Assembly: GCF_041468085.1 (NCBI RefSeq)
Contig: NZ_CP121017.1
Coordinates: forward strand, 3,657,501-3,721,500
Length of the DNA: 64,000 nt
From: Tistrella mobilis
GTDB taxonomy: Bacteria; Pseudomonadota; Alphaproteobacteria; Tistrellales; Tistrellaceae
Reading direction: 5' to 3'
The position numbers and the translations under genes are program-made. A model generated the notes under the pieces. The model was not told where the DNA came from. It ran no database searches and worked only from the letters and a program-made list of their open reading frames with translations. The first letter of the stretch is position 1. Each line of letters begins with the position of its first letter. Below, one piece after another: positions 25,893-34,537 of the stretch.

Positions 25893-27529
25893 CCTCTGGA
25901 AGCCTGTTTGCCAGCCTGGTCGCCAGTCACTGGCGCCGCCTCGCCCTCGCCATCCTGGCGGGCGGCCTGTCCGCGGCGGGGACCATCCTGCTGCTCCACC
26001 GGGTGAACGACGCCATCGCCCGGGATTTCGTGCTGCCGGCGGGCTTCGTCGCCGGCTTCCTCGTGCTCTCAGCCGTCACCTTCGCGGCCCGCGCCGCCTC
26101 TGATCTCGCCACCAATGCCGCCGGCCAGGCAGTGGTGGCGGATCTGCGCGCCCGGCTTGCCCGGCGGATCATCGACGCCCCGGTGCCGGCGCTGGAAGGC
26201 TGGGGCCGCAACCGGATCCTGCCGGTGCTGAACCACGATGTCGACATGATCAGCGACGTGGCCTTCATCGCCGCCCCGCTCGCGATCTCGGCCATCACCG
26301 TGATCGGCGCCTTCGCCTATCTGATCTGGCTGTCACCCGCGCTCTCTGCCGCGGTGATCCTGGTGCTGGCCGCCGGCGGCTGGCTTCAGTACCGCGCCCG
26401 CCGCCGGGCGGTGCGCGGCTTCGATGACGCGCGAGAGGGCGAGGACCGGCTGCATGCCGCCTATGCCACCATCACCGGCGGCGCCAAGGAACTGAAGATC
26501 TACAAGCCCCGGCGCGAAAAGATCCATCGCGACATCCTGGCGACCATCGCCGATATCCGCCGCATCAACGGCCGGGCGATCGCGATCTTCGTCATCGCCA
26601 ATGCGCTGGGCTCGGCGCTGGTCTTCGCGGTGATCGGGGTGCTGCTGGCCTGGGCCGCCTTCAGCGCCGAGGATCCCGCCGTCTATTCGGGCTTCCTGAT
26701 CCTGCTTCTGTTCCTGCGCGGGCCGGTGGAGCAGATCATGACCTCGATGCCGGCGATCACCCGCATGCAGATCGCGCTCCGCCGGATCGACGAGCTGTCG
26801 GGCCGCTTCGCCACCGCCGAGCCAGGTGCCACCGCATCGGCCGCAATACCGGCCGTGCCGGCCGACATCCGCCTCGACGGTCTCGCTTTCGCCTTTCCCG
26901 CCACCGAAGACGGCCCCGGCTTCCGTCTGGGCCCGCTCGATCTCAGCTTCGCGCCCGGCCGGATCACCATGATCGTGGGTGATAACGGCTCGGGTAAGAC
27001 CACGCTGATCAAGCTGCTGCTCGGCCTCTATCGCCCGGATACCGGCCGGATCATCGTCGGCGGCCGGGCCGTGGACGATGCAACGCGCGACGGCTACCGG
27101 CAGATGTTCTCGGCCATCCTCACCGATTATCACCTCTTCGACGAGGTGATGCCCGGTGCCGGGATCAGCGACGACGAGCTGCGCGTCCATCTCGACCGCC
27201 TGCGCCTCGGCACCAGGGTCGAGGTCACGGACGGCCGGTTCTCGACCACCGATCTCTCCACCGGCCAGCGCAAGCGGCTGGCGCTGATCCATGCCTGGGT
27301 CGACCGCCGGCCGGTGGTGGTGTTCGACGAATGGACCGCCGATCAGGATCCGGGCTTCCGTCATGTCTTCCACACCCGGCTGCTGCCGGCGCTGAAGGCC
27401 GAGGGCCGGACCCTGATCGTGATCTCCCATGACGACCGCTATTTCGACACCGCCGACCGGATCATCCGCATGAAGGACGGCCAGGTGACGGAGACGATCG
27501 ACCTCGCCGCCATGCAGGAGATGATGTGA
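25889..27529 (+). CDS. ABC exporter of the cyclic-peptide type (PvdE/SyrD/YojI-like)
   Basis: 546 residues, a half-transporter with six membrane helices (about 1-300) and an ATPase domain (about 325-546). Walker A is GDNGSGKTT. The signature is STGQRKRLALIHA rather than LSGGQ, and KELKIYKPRREKIH in the coupling region is typical of the cyclic peptide exporter family. Relatives export pyoverdine precursor or cyclic lipopeptides, or are of unknown role. No peptide synthetase lies in the window, so export of a siderophore or recycling of the iron-free ligand is only inferred. It is ATGA-coupled to the upstream gene. Confidence 0.88.
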   Translation: MTSGSLFASLVASHWRRLALAILAGGLSAAGTILLLHRVNDAIARDFVLPAGFVAGFLVLSAVTFAARAASDLATNAAGQAVVADLRARLARRIIDAPVPALEGWGRNRILPVLNHDVDMISDVAFIAAPLAISAITVIGAFAYLIWLSPALSAAVILVLAAGGWLQYRARRRAVRGFDDAREGEDRLHAAYATITGGAKELKIYKPRREKIHRDILATIADIRRINGRAIAIFVIANALGSALVFAVIGVLLAWAAFSAEDPAVYSGFLILLLFLRGPVEQIMTSMPAITRMQIALRRIDELSGRFATAEPGATASAAIPAVPADIRLDGLAFAFPATEDGPGFRLGPLDLSFAPGRITMIVGDNGSGKTTLIKLLLGLYRPDTGRIIVGGRAVDDATRDGYRQMFSAILTDYHLFDEVMPGAGISDDELRVHLDRLRLGTRVEVTDGRFSTTDLSTGQRKRLALIHAWVDRRPVVVFDEWTADQDPGFRHVFHTRLLPALKAEGRTLIVISHDDRYFDTADRIIRMKDGQVTETIDLAAMQEMM

Positions 27530-28311
27530 TGGGCGCCAAGGCGGACGGCTTCACCCTGGAAGAGGTCGGCATCACCGCCGGCGGGCGGCCGATTCTGACC
27601 GATATCACCCTCGATCTGGCCGATACCGGGCTGACCGCGCTGATCGGCCATAACGGATCCGGCAAATCCACCCTGCTCGACATCCTTTCGGGCCAGGCGA
27701 CACCGACCACCGGACAGGTGCATTTCGCGGGCCGGCCGATCGGCCGCTGGCCGGCCCGCGACCTCGCCCGACGGCTGGCCCTGCTGCCGCAGGCGACCCC
27801 GGCCGCCCCGGGCATGCTGGTGCGCGAACTGGTTGCCCTCGGCCGCTTCCCCTGGCATGGCGCTCTTGGTCGGTTTTCCGCCGCCGATCGCCGGGCGGTG
27901 GACGAGGCCATCGCACTTACCGGCATCGGTGGCTTCGTCGATCGCCAGGTTGACACGCTGTCGGGTGGCGAGCGTCAGCGGGTCTGGGTGGCGATGATGA
28001 TCGCCCAGGATGCAGGCTGCTGGCTGCTCGACGAGCCGACATCGGCGCTCGACATCGCCCATCAGACAGAGGTGCTGGGGCTGATCCGCGATCTGGCCCG
28101 GTCCCGCGGTTTCGCCGCGGTGCTGGTGCTGCACGACGTCAACATGGCCGCCGACCATGCCGACCGGATCGTAGCACTCCAGTCCGGCCGGGTGATCGCC
28201 GACGACACGCCCGCGCGGATCATGACCCCGGAACGGCTGCGGGCGATCTATGGCATCGACATGGAGGTCACCCGATCGGCCGCAGGCAGGATCCGGGCCT
28301 TCGCGGCATGA
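27529..28311 (+). CDS. Ferric hydroxamate ABC transporter ATP-binding protein (FhuC)
   Basis: 260 residues. Walker A GHNGSGKST lies near 41-49, LSGGERQRVWVAMMIAQD is the signature, LLDEPTSALD is Walker B, and LHDVN holds the switch His. Start ATG 27529 shares a base with the exporter stop (TGATG) and has CAGGAG upstream. It powers FhuB. It is the last gene of the iron operon and is separated from fhuB by two genes, which is unusual for an Fhu set. Confidence 0.95.
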   Translation: MGAKADGFTLEEVGITAGGRPILTDITLDLADTGLTALIGHNGSGKSTLLDILSGQATPTTGQVHFAGRPIGRWPARDLARRLALLPQATPAAPGMLVRELVALGRFPWHGALGRFSAADRRAVDEAIALTGIGGFVDRQVDTLSGGERQRVWVAMMIAQDAGCWLLDEPTSALDIAHQTEVLGLIRDLARSRGFAAVLVLHDVNMAADHADRIVALQSGRVIADDTPARIMTPERLRAIYGIDMEVTRSAAGRIRAFAA

Positions 28312-28355
28312 CTGCACGCCGCTATCATGTCCGCTCATCCCCGTGAGGACGCAAG

Positions 28356-28715
28356 ATGACCGACGCCGCGATCTGCATTCCCGTCCTGGCCTCGCTCGAC
28401 ATCGCCGAAAGCCAGAGCTTCTATCAGGACCAGCTGGGCTTTTCTGCCGAGCGCCACGGCGACTATCTGCTCGTCCGCCGCAACCGGATGGAGATACATT
28501 TCTGGCTGGCCGATGACCGCCGCTATCCGGAACACACCTCCTGCTATATCCGCGGCGGCGAGATCCTGGACCTGCATGCCGAATTCAGCGCCCGCGGGGT
28601 GCCGGGCCTGTCCGCCATCGAGGACAAGCCCTGGGGGATGACCGAATTCCACATCCATGATCCCCATGGCAACCTGCTGCGCTTCGGCGGCTCGACCCGC
28701 GAGCTGCGTGGCTGA
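28356..28715 (+). CDS. VOC family protein (bleomycin-resistance-like)
   Basis: 119 residues of paired beta-alpha-beta-beta-beta units. IHFWLADDRR and FHIHDPHGNLLRFG are typical of the BLMA-type vicinal oxygen chelate proteins, which sequester bleomycin-like drugs or act as small metalloenzymes. GAGGA precedes the ATG. The stop abuts the stop of the convergent oxidoreductase gene without a gap. No specific substrate can be named. Confidence 0.85.
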   Translation: MTDAAICIPVLASLDIAESQSFYQDQLGFSAERHGDYLLVRRNRMEIHFWLADDRRYPEHTSCYIRGGEILDLHAEFSARGVPGLSAIEDKPWGMTEFHIHDPHGNLLRFGGSTRELRG

Positions 28716-29987
28716 TCAGCGCTCCAGCATGTCCCGCACCCGGTAAGCCTCGATCATCGCGGTGGCATAAAGCGGGTGCAGGCCGTGCACCGGCATCGGC
28801 TTGATGGCCGAGAGCGCCAGCGGCAGCGGGTTGGCGGCATCCAGCAGATGCACGCCGATCGCCCGGCCCATGGCGCTCGCCAGCGCCACGCCGCGGCCGT
28901 TATAGCCGAGCGCCATGGTCACGCCCGCCGCCGGCTGGTGGATATGCGGCAGGTGATCGCGGGTCATCGCCACCCGTCCGGCCCAGCGAAAACCCACCGG
29001 CAGGCGCGCGGCTTCGGGATAGAAGGCGGCGAGCGCCGCCTCGATCCGGCGATAGTCGGTGGCATCCCGCGGCTCGCGGAAGGCGCCGCGCCCGCCCATC
29101 ATCAGCCGGCCCTCGGGGCCGATGCGGAAGTAGTTCGCGATCCGCCGGCTGTCGGAAACCACCGGCCGCCCCGGCAGGATGCGGGCCAGCAGATCCTGGG
29201 GCAGCGGCGCCGTCGCCACCTGAATGCTGTTGGCGGGGATCACCGTCGCCTTCAGCCCGGGCCAGAGCCGGCCGGTATAGCCGTTGGTCGCGATCACCAC
29301 CTGGCCCGCCGTCAGCCGGCCGCCATCGGCGAAGCCCAGCACCCAGCCGCCGGTGCCTCTGGCGATCGAGACCGCCTCGGCGTCGCGGAAAATCTCCGCC
29401 CCGGCCTCTAGCGCCGCCCGGGCCAGGCCGCGGGCATAGGCGAGCGGATGCACGCTGCCGCCGCGGCGATCGATCCAGCCGCCGACGAAGCCCCGCCCGC
29501 CGGTTGCAGCCGCCATGCCCGCGGCATCGAGCATGTCGACCGCGGCCCCGCGCGCCCGCCACTGCGCCATGCGGCTTTCCAGCCGCGGCAGGTGCAGATG
29601 TTTCACGCTGGCCTGGATCCAGCCGCCACGCACCGGATCGCAGTCGATGCCAAGCTCGTCGATCAGCGAGAACACCAGATCGGCGGTGCCGCCGGCAAAG
29701 GCGGTGGTCGCCTCGCCGAACACCCGGTCGAGCGTATCCGGATCGTCCTTCAGCCCCGGGATCACCTGGCCGCCATTGCGGCCGCTGGCGCCGAAGCCGG
29801 GTTCGACCGTATCGACCACGATCACCGAAGCCCCGCCCCGGGCAAGGGTCAGCGCCGCGACCAGCCCGGTGAACCCGGCCCCCACGATCGCGACATCGGC
29901 CCGTCGCTCGCCGGTAAAGGCAGGCAGATCAGGCCCCGGCGCCGCAGTGGCAGCCCAGACGGAAGCGGCAGGAGAGAAGGATGGCAT
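28716..29987 (-). CDS. FAD-dependent amine/amino-acid oxidoreductase (PuuB/DAO type)
   Basis: 423 residues. The FAD fingerprint VAIVGAGFTGLVAALTLARGG lies near residues 30-50 (quoted in part: GAGFTGL), followed by GFGASGRNGGQV, the DAO-family region where flavin and substrate meet, and the C-terminal LGYNGRGVALASAMGR. The sequence resembles gamma-glutamylputrescine oxidase and related oxidases. It is encoded just after an amino-acid ABC importer, with an XRE-cupin (PuuR-like) regulator beyond, so import and oxidation of an amine or amino acid is a fair inference. ATG 29987 gives the usual N-terminus. Confidence 0.88.
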   Translation of the reverse strand: MPSFSPAASVWAATAAPGPDLPAFTGERRADVAIVGAGFTGLVAALTLARGGASVIVVDTVEPGFGASGRNGGQVIPGLKDDPDTLDRVFGEATTAFAGGTADLVFSLIDELGIDCDPVRGGWIQASVKHLHLPRLESRMAQWRARGAAVDMLDAAGMAAATGGRGFVGGWIDRRGGSVHPLAYARGLARAALEAGAEIFRDAEAVSIARGTGGWVLGFADGGRLTAGQVVIATNGYTGRLWPGLKATVIPANSIQVATAPLPQDLLARILPGRPVVSDSRRIANYFRIGPEGRLMMGGRGAFREPRDATDYRRIEAALAAFYPEAARLPVGFRWAGRVAMTRDHLPHIHQPAAGVTMALGYNGRGVALASAMGRAIGVHLLDAANPLPLALSAIKPMPVHGLHPLYATAMIEAYRVRDMLER

Positions 29988-30018
29988 GGATGCCCCCCGG
30001 AGAATGACGATCTTAAAC

Positions 30019-30750
30019 CTAAACAGGGTGGGTGACGCGGCGGAGGAAGTCCTGCGTGCGCTCGTGGCGCGGATTGCGCAGCACCTCGGCCGCCGGGCCC
30101 TGTTCGACGATCCGGCCGCCATCCAGGAACAGCACGGCGTCGGCGACCTCGCGGGCGAACTGGATCTCGTGGGTCACGACCAGCATGGTCATGTCTTCAT
30201 CGGCCAGAGAGCGCATCACCTGCAGCACCTCGCCGACCATTTCGGGGTCGAGCGCCGAGGTCGGTTCGTCGAACAGGATTGCGTCGGGCCGCATGGCCAG
30301 CGACCGGGCGATGGCCACCCGCTGCTGCTGCCCGCCCGACAGCGCGCCCGGATAGGCATGGAACTTGTCGGCCAGCCCCACCCGCGCCAGCAGCGCCTCG
30401 GCGCGGGCGCGGACCTCGGTTGCAGGCTCCCGCAGCACGTGGATCGGGCCTTCCATCACGTTTTCCAGCGCCGTGCGATGGGGAAACAGGTTGAAGCGCT
30501 GGAAAACCATCGACACCCGGGTGCGCAGCGCATGGATGGCCGGGCCATCGGCATCGACCAGGGCGCCGTCGATGGTGATCCGGCCGCGCTGATAGGTCTC
30601 CAGCCCGTTCACGCAGCGCAGCAGGGTCGATTTGCCGGAGCCCGAGGGGCCGATCAGACAGACCACCTGGCCTTTGCCCACCTCGGCATCGATGCCTTTC
30701 AGCACCTCGTGGCTGCCATAGGATTTGTGCACGTCCTGGAAGCGGATCAT
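30019..30750 (-). CDS. Polar amino acid ABC transporter ATP-binding protein
   Basis: 243 residues. Walker A GPSGSGKST, the family segment MVFQRFNLFPHRTALENV, signature LSGGQQQRVAIARSLAM and Walker B ILFDEPTSALDPE are all present, followed by VTHEIQFAREVAD. Its ATG (30750) overlaps the permease stop in ATGA. It energises the importer formed with the two genes upstream. Confidence 0.96.
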   Translation of the reverse strand: MIRFQDVHKSYGSHEVLKGIDAEVGKGQVVCLIGPSGSGKSTLLRCVNGLETYQRGRITIDGALVDADGPAIHALRTRVSMVFQRFNLFPHRTALENVMEGPIHVLREPATEVRARAEALLARVGLADKFHAYPGALSGGQQQRVAIARSLAMRPDAILFDEPTSALDPEMVGEVLQVMRSLADEDMTMLVVTHEIQFAREVADAVLFLDGGRIVEQGPAAEVLRNPRHERTQDFLRRVTHPV

Positions 30751-31403
30751 CGCGCCTTCCCCATCCGAAGTTCGACCCGGCGCATGACCATGTTCAACGG
30801 GATGGTCAGGCACAGATAGAGCAGCGCCACCAGGGTGAAGACCGTCATGTTGTCGAAGGTGGACGAGGCCAGCATCTTGCCCTGCATGGTCAGCTCCGCC
30901 ACCGAGATGACCGAGACCTGCGAACTGTCCTTCAGCAGCATGACCAGGTTGTTGGCATAGGGCGGCACCACGATCCGGAAGGCCTGGGGCAGCACCACCC
31001 GGCGCATCATCAGCGGCCGGCGCATGCCGATCGATTTCGCAGCCTCGATCTGGCCCTTGTCCACCGCCTCGATACCGGCGCGGAAGGTCTCGCCGATATA
31101 GCAGGAATAGGTCAGCGCCAGCCCGATCACCCCGGCCTGAAAGGCGGTGAGATCCAGGCCGATCTCGGGCATCACGAAATAGATGTAGAACAGGATGACC
31201 AGGATCGGGATGCCGCGCACGAACTCGACCAGGATCCGGGTCGGCACCGCCAGGGCCTGAACGCCCGACGTCCGCAGCAGCGCCCAGACCAGACCGAGCA
31301 GGGTGGCGAGGCACAGCGCCAGCAGGGTCACCGCCACGGTCCGCCACATGCCTTCGAACAGCAGCGGCATGTATTCGGCGGATCGGGTGAGGAAGTCGCT
31401 CAT
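30747..31403 (-). CDS. Polar amino acid ABC transporter permease
   Basis: 218 residues with five hydrophobic segments. The HisM/GlnP family pattern is clear: TLLALCLATLLGLVWALL at the N-terminus, EFVRGIPILVILFYIYF, and the EAA loop EAAKSIGMRRPLMMRRVVLPQA. A single permease gene is present, so a homodimer is expected. It lies between the binding protein (125 bases upstream) and the ATPase. Confidence 0.95.
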   Translation of the reverse strand: MSDFLTRSAEYMPLLFEGMWRTVAVTLLALCLATLLGLVWALLRTSGVQALAVPTRILVEFVRGIPILVILFYIYFVMPEIGLDLTAFQAGVIGLALTYSCYIGETFRAGIEAVDKGQIEAAKSIGMRRPLMMRRVVLPQAFRIVVPPYANNLVMLLKDSSQVSVISVAELTMQGKMLASSTFDNMTVFTLVALLYLCLTIPLNMVMRRVELRMGKAR

Positions 31404-31500
31404 CGAAGATCCCCGGGTGGTGGTAAGCCGGTTGTCGGAGCGGGGGGCGTCAGGCGGGCGGGCTCCCCGTCCCGCCGCCCGATGCCCGCCCGGATCGCGT

Positions 31501-31560
31501 TTGCGAAGATCTTCGCAAATCGGGGATCTTACAGCCCGTATTTTGCGAAGATCTTCGCAA
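31501..31560. repeat. Two exact copies of an 18-bp palindrome at the 3' end of the binding-protein gene
   Basis: TTGCGAAGATCTTCGCAA occurs at 31501-31518 and 31543-31560, 42 bases apart start to start. The second copy is inside the coding region of the amino-acid binding protein (it encodes part of LAKIFAK); the first is just past its stop. Each copy is a perfect palindrome. Confidence 0.95.
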
Positions 31561-32275
31561 GCTCGCCGCTCTCCTTCAGCTTCGCGATCGCGGCGTTGAC
31601 CTTCTCCAGCAGGGCCGGGTTCTCCTTCGACACCGCCAGCGCCACATCGCCCGCCTTCAGCGGCTGATAACCCTCGACCAGGCGCAGGCCGATCTTGGGG
31701 TTCTGGGCGATCTGATAGGCCACGATCGGTTTGTCGCCGAAGCCGGCCTTGATCCGGCCCAGCTTCACGTCGCGCATGATGTCGGCGATGCTGTCATAGA
31801 GTTTCACCTCGCCGAAGGTACCGCGGGCGTTGAGCGCATCGGCGAAGGTGGTGCCGACCTGGGCGCCGATGGTGGCGCCCTTCAGATCGTCCAGCGTGTA
31901 GTTCGCCGGCTCGTCCGCCGGCACGAACATCGCCTCGCCATAGGTGTAGACCGGGGCCGAGAAGTCCACGACCTCGCGCCGCTTGTCGGTGGCGAGCATG
32001 CCGGCCGAGATCAGGTCGATCTTGCCGGTGGTCAGCGACGGGATCAGCGCCGAGAAGGCGACCACCTCGAATTCGGTGGCAAGACCCGCCTCGGCCCCGA
32101 TCGCCTGGGCCAGATCGACCATCGCGCCGGTCGGCTGCTGGCTCGACGTGTCGACGAAGGTGAAGGGCACGCCCGTCGTGGTCACGCCCACCTTCACCGT
32201 GTCCGCCGCGAAAGCCGGCGCCACCGCGCCGATGGCCAGTGCCGTGATCGCGGCGGCAAGCGTCTTCAGCCTCAT
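31529..32275 (-). CDS. Amino acid ABC transporter substrate-binding protein
   Basis: 248 residues, SBP_bac_3 family. A signal peptide ends near AFA-AD (residue 23). VKVGVTTTGVPFTFVD and SALIPSLTTGKIDLISAGM are typical of polar amino-acid binders, and the Arg in KRREVVDFSAP binds the ligand carboxylate. ATG 32275 has AGGGGA upstream. The C-terminal codons lie in a duplicated palindrome. The ligand is unknown; the neighbouring oxidase and PuuR-like regulator hint at an amine-related amino acid. Confidence 0.94.
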   Translation of the reverse strand: MRLKTLAAAITALAIGAVAPAFAADTVKVGVTTTGVPFTFVDTSSQQPTGAMVDLAQAIGAEAGLATEFEVVAFSALIPSLTTGKIDLISAGMLATDKRREVVDFSAPVYTYGEAMFVPADEPANYTLDDLKGATIGAQVGTTFADALNARGTFGEVKLYDSIADIMRDVKLGRIKAGFGDKPIVAYQIAQNPKIGLRLVEGYQPLKAGDVALAVSKENPALLEKVNAAIAKLKESGELAKIFAKYGL

Positions 32276-32632
32276 GAAATGTCCCCTGTTCGTTGTCCTG
32301 CCGACCATCGCAGGGCGCCGCGGCGCCGGGCTCCCCCCGACGACCGCCCATGCCACCGGCAGTCCCGTGCTGGTGGCGCAGACCCCCGCCCTGCGATGCG
32401 GATCGGCTTCGGCGTTGACTGATTTTCATCGTAGTGAAATTATCGAGGGGCGCAATGAAATTGGTCAGCCGATTTCATTTTCGTGAAAAGACCTGCACGA
32501 CAGGCGATTCCGTTCGCCTGCCGCGGTGATTACCGGCGGCCGGGGCGCCGCGGAACGCATGGTCGGGCTGGAAATTCGTGAAAAAATATGGCCCTCCTTT
32601 CAACGAAGTGAACCTGAAGGTATCCGCCACCG
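32276..32632. promoter_or_regulatory. Divergent control region with three TTTCA-N6-TGAAA operators
   Basis: Three copies of the same inverted repeat: 32424-32439 (TTTCA, TCGTAG, TGAAA), 32473-32488 (TTTCA, TTTTCG, TGAAA) and 32598-32613 (TTTCA, ACGAAG, TGAAC). A larger repeat, AATGAAAT (32454-32461) with ATTTCATT (32472-32479), overlaps the second. The region lies between the importer genes (minus) and the XRE-cupin regulator (plus), the likely binder. The third copy is 20 bases from the regulator start and would allow self-repression. Confidence 0.7.
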
Positions 32633-33265
32633 ATGACACCCCCTGAGTCGCCCCCGGCGCCCGTCCCAGAGCCGGCCCCTGTTGCAGAGCCGCAGACCGA
32701 AGAGGACGATCTCAGCCTCGGCCTTGCCGTGCGCCGGGCGCGTCAGGCGCGGGGTCTGTCGCTGAAACAGGTGGCCGATGCCGCGAATGTCTCGGTGGGC
32801 TTTCTCAGCCAGATCGAGCGCGGGATCTCTTCGCCCTCGGTCCGCGCGCTCAGGGCGATCTGCGCCATTCTGGACGTGCCGGTGCTGGAACTGCTGGGCG
32901 GCGGCGAGGCCGACCCGAACAACGAGGCCCGGCGCATCGTTCGCGCCGGCCAGCGCCGCCGGGTCGATTTCGGCGACAAGGGCATGGTGAAGGAGTTCCT
33001 GACCGTCCACGATCAGGGCCTGCTTCAGGTGATGGAGCTGACCCTCGACCCCGATGGCGGCTCGGGCGAGGACGCCTATACCCATGAAGGCGAGGAATGC
33101 GGCGTGGTGCTGGAGGGCCGGCTGGAGCTGTATGTCGACGGCGCGGTCTACCGCCTGGGCGAGGGCGACGCCTTCCATTTCGAAAGCGCCTCGCCGCACA
33201 AATTCCGCAACCTCGCCAATGGCCGCACCCGGATTCTGTGGATCACCACCCCGCCGGTCTGGTGA
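32633..33265 (+). CDS. XRE family transcriptional regulator with cupin domain (PuuR-like)
   Basis: 210 residues. After a Pro-rich tail (1-22) an HTH_3 domain covers about 30-85 (GLSLKQVADAANVSVGFLSQIERG, in part). A C-terminal cupin_2 domain (about 130-205) has EGEECGVVLEGRLELYVDG and EGDAFHFESASPHKFRN. The architecture is that of PuuR and relatives, which sense small amines or amino acids through the cupin. It probably controls the divergent importer and oxidase through the repeated TTTCA-N6-TGAAA sites. Confidence 0.93.
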   Translation: MTPPESPPAPVPEPAPVAEPQTEEDDLSLGLAVRRARQARGLSLKQVADAANVSVGFLSQIERGISSPSVRALRAICAILDVPVLELLGGGEADPNNEARRIVRAGQRRRVDFGDKGMVKEFLTVHDQGLLQVMELTLDPDGGSGEDAYTHEGEECGVVLEGRLELYVDGAVYRLGEGDAFHFESASPHKFRNLANGRTRILWITTPPVW

Positions 33266-33358
33266 TCCGGAGCACGGGTGGTTCACGTCACGGACCGCCG
33301 GTTTGCGATGGTCTGCGCCGGCGCCTATGATCGCCCGACCATCCCGTCAGGAGCCGCC

Positions 33359-34237
33359 ATGTCCCCCGCCCGTATCCAGTCCCCCGCCCGCATCCAGTCG
33401 CGCCGCAGCTTCATCTTCACCCCCGGCACCCGGCCGGACATGTTCCCCAAGGCGCTGGCCTCGGGCACCGATATCGTCTGCGTCGATCTTGAGGATGCTG
33501 TGGCGCCGAAGGACAAGCCCGAGGCGCGCGACAAGGCCTTTGCCTATGTGCCGGTGACCGAGGGCGACCCGCGGGTGGAGCGGATCATCCGCATCAACTG
33601 CCTGCGCACGCCCGAAGGCATGGCCGACGTCAAGGCGCTGATCGAGGCGGAGCGCCCGGCACCGGCCGTGATGCTGCCCAAGGTGAAGGGGCCGGAAGAG
33701 GTCCGCAACCTTGCCGACCTGCTGGACGAGTATCAGCGCCCCACCCGGCTGCATGTGATCATCGAGACCAATGAGGGCCTGGAAGCCGCGGTCGAGATCG
33801 CGACATCCAGCGACCGGATCGAGGCGTTGTTCTTCGGCGGCGTCGACATGGCCGCCGATCTGCGCTGCCGCAATGTCTGGAACGCCCTGCTCTACGCCCG
33901 CTCGCGCGTCGTCCATGCGGCGGCCACGGCCGGTGTCGACGTGATCGACGTGCCCTGGCTCGACCTGGAAGACGAGGCCGGCATGATCCGCGAGGCCGAG
34001 GCCGCGGCCGAACTCGGCTTTTCGGGCAAGGGCACCATCCATCCGAAGCAGATCCCGCATATCAACCGGGTCTTCACCCCCGACGACGCCACCGTCGCCC
34101 ATGCCCGCAAGGTGCTGGATGCCTTCGCCGCCGCCGATAGCGGCCTGCTGGTGGTCGACGGCAAGCTGATCGAAAAGCCGGTGCTGCGCAGCATGACCCG
34201 GATCGTCAACACCTGGGAAGCCGCGCAGCGGGGTTGA
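33359..34237 (+). CDS. HpcH/HpaI family CoA-ester lyase (CitE/malyl-CoA lyase-like)
   Basis: 292 residues from ATG 33359 (CAGGAG upstream). TIM-barrel enzyme: RSFIFTPGTRPDMFPKA binds CoA, VDLEDAVAPKDK and LHVIIETNEGLEAA carry acidic metal ligands, and GKGTIHPKQIPHINRVF is the C-terminal signature. Members cleave citramalyl-CoA, malyl-CoA or similar. The first 14 residues contain a perfect duplication (SPARIQ twice) from an 18-bp tandem repeat. It stands alone downstream of the XRE regulator. Confidence 0.92.
   Translation: MSPARIQSPARIQSRRSFIFTPGTRPDMFPKALASGTDIVCVDLEDAVAPKDKPEARDKAFAYVPVTEGDPRVERIIRINCLRTPEGMADVKALIEAERPAPAVMLPKVKGPEEVRNLADLLDEYQRPTRLHVIIETNEGLEAAVEIATSSDRIEALFFGGVDMAADLRCRNVWNALLYARSRVVHAAATAGVDVIDVPWLDLEDEAGMIREAEAAAELGFSGKGTIHPKQIPHINRVFTPDDATVAHARKVLDAFAAADSGLLVVDGKLIEKPVLRSMTRIVNTWEAAQRG
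33362..33397. repeat. 18-bp tandem repeat in the lyase N-terminus
   Basis: Two copies (33362-33379, 33380-33397) of TCCCCCGCCCGTATCCAG, differing at one base, in frame. The duplication adds six residues ahead of the conserved start of the enzyme. Confidence 0.95.
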
Positions 34238-34299
34238 TACGTCCCGCGCAGGCAGCCATACTCGGCCGATACGTTCAACCGTCCAGGGGACGACCGATC

Positions 34300-34401
34300 A
34301 TGACCGCCGTGGTGCCGCACATGATGTCCTGCGTCGTCCCCCCGCCGGCCATTGCCCGGGCCGGCACGCCGCCGCCGCCCGCCGGCCGCGCCGCCGCCTG
34401 A
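34300..34401 (+). CDS. Possible 33-residue Pro/Ala-rich peptide
   Basis: ATG 34300 has AGGGGA at a good distance upstream and the frame stops at 34399-34401. The peptide starts MTAVVPHMMSCVVPPP and is rich in Pro and Ala. No family is recognised. It lies between the lyase and the EamA transporter genes. In DNA this rich in GC such frames arise by chance, so only the ribosome site supports it. Confidence 0.25.
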   Translation: MTAVVPHMMSCVVPPPAIARAGTPPPPAGRAAA

Positions 34402-34537
34402 CCGGCGGCCGCCCCTTTCACGACCCTGCCCGCCAGATCCTGAGCCATCCGCTCGGGTCACAGCCGGCTGCATGTTGATGCAGGCCGGGCCGACAGGGTT
34501 GTCGTGACATCCGGCAAAGACGGTTTTTCCAGATCCG

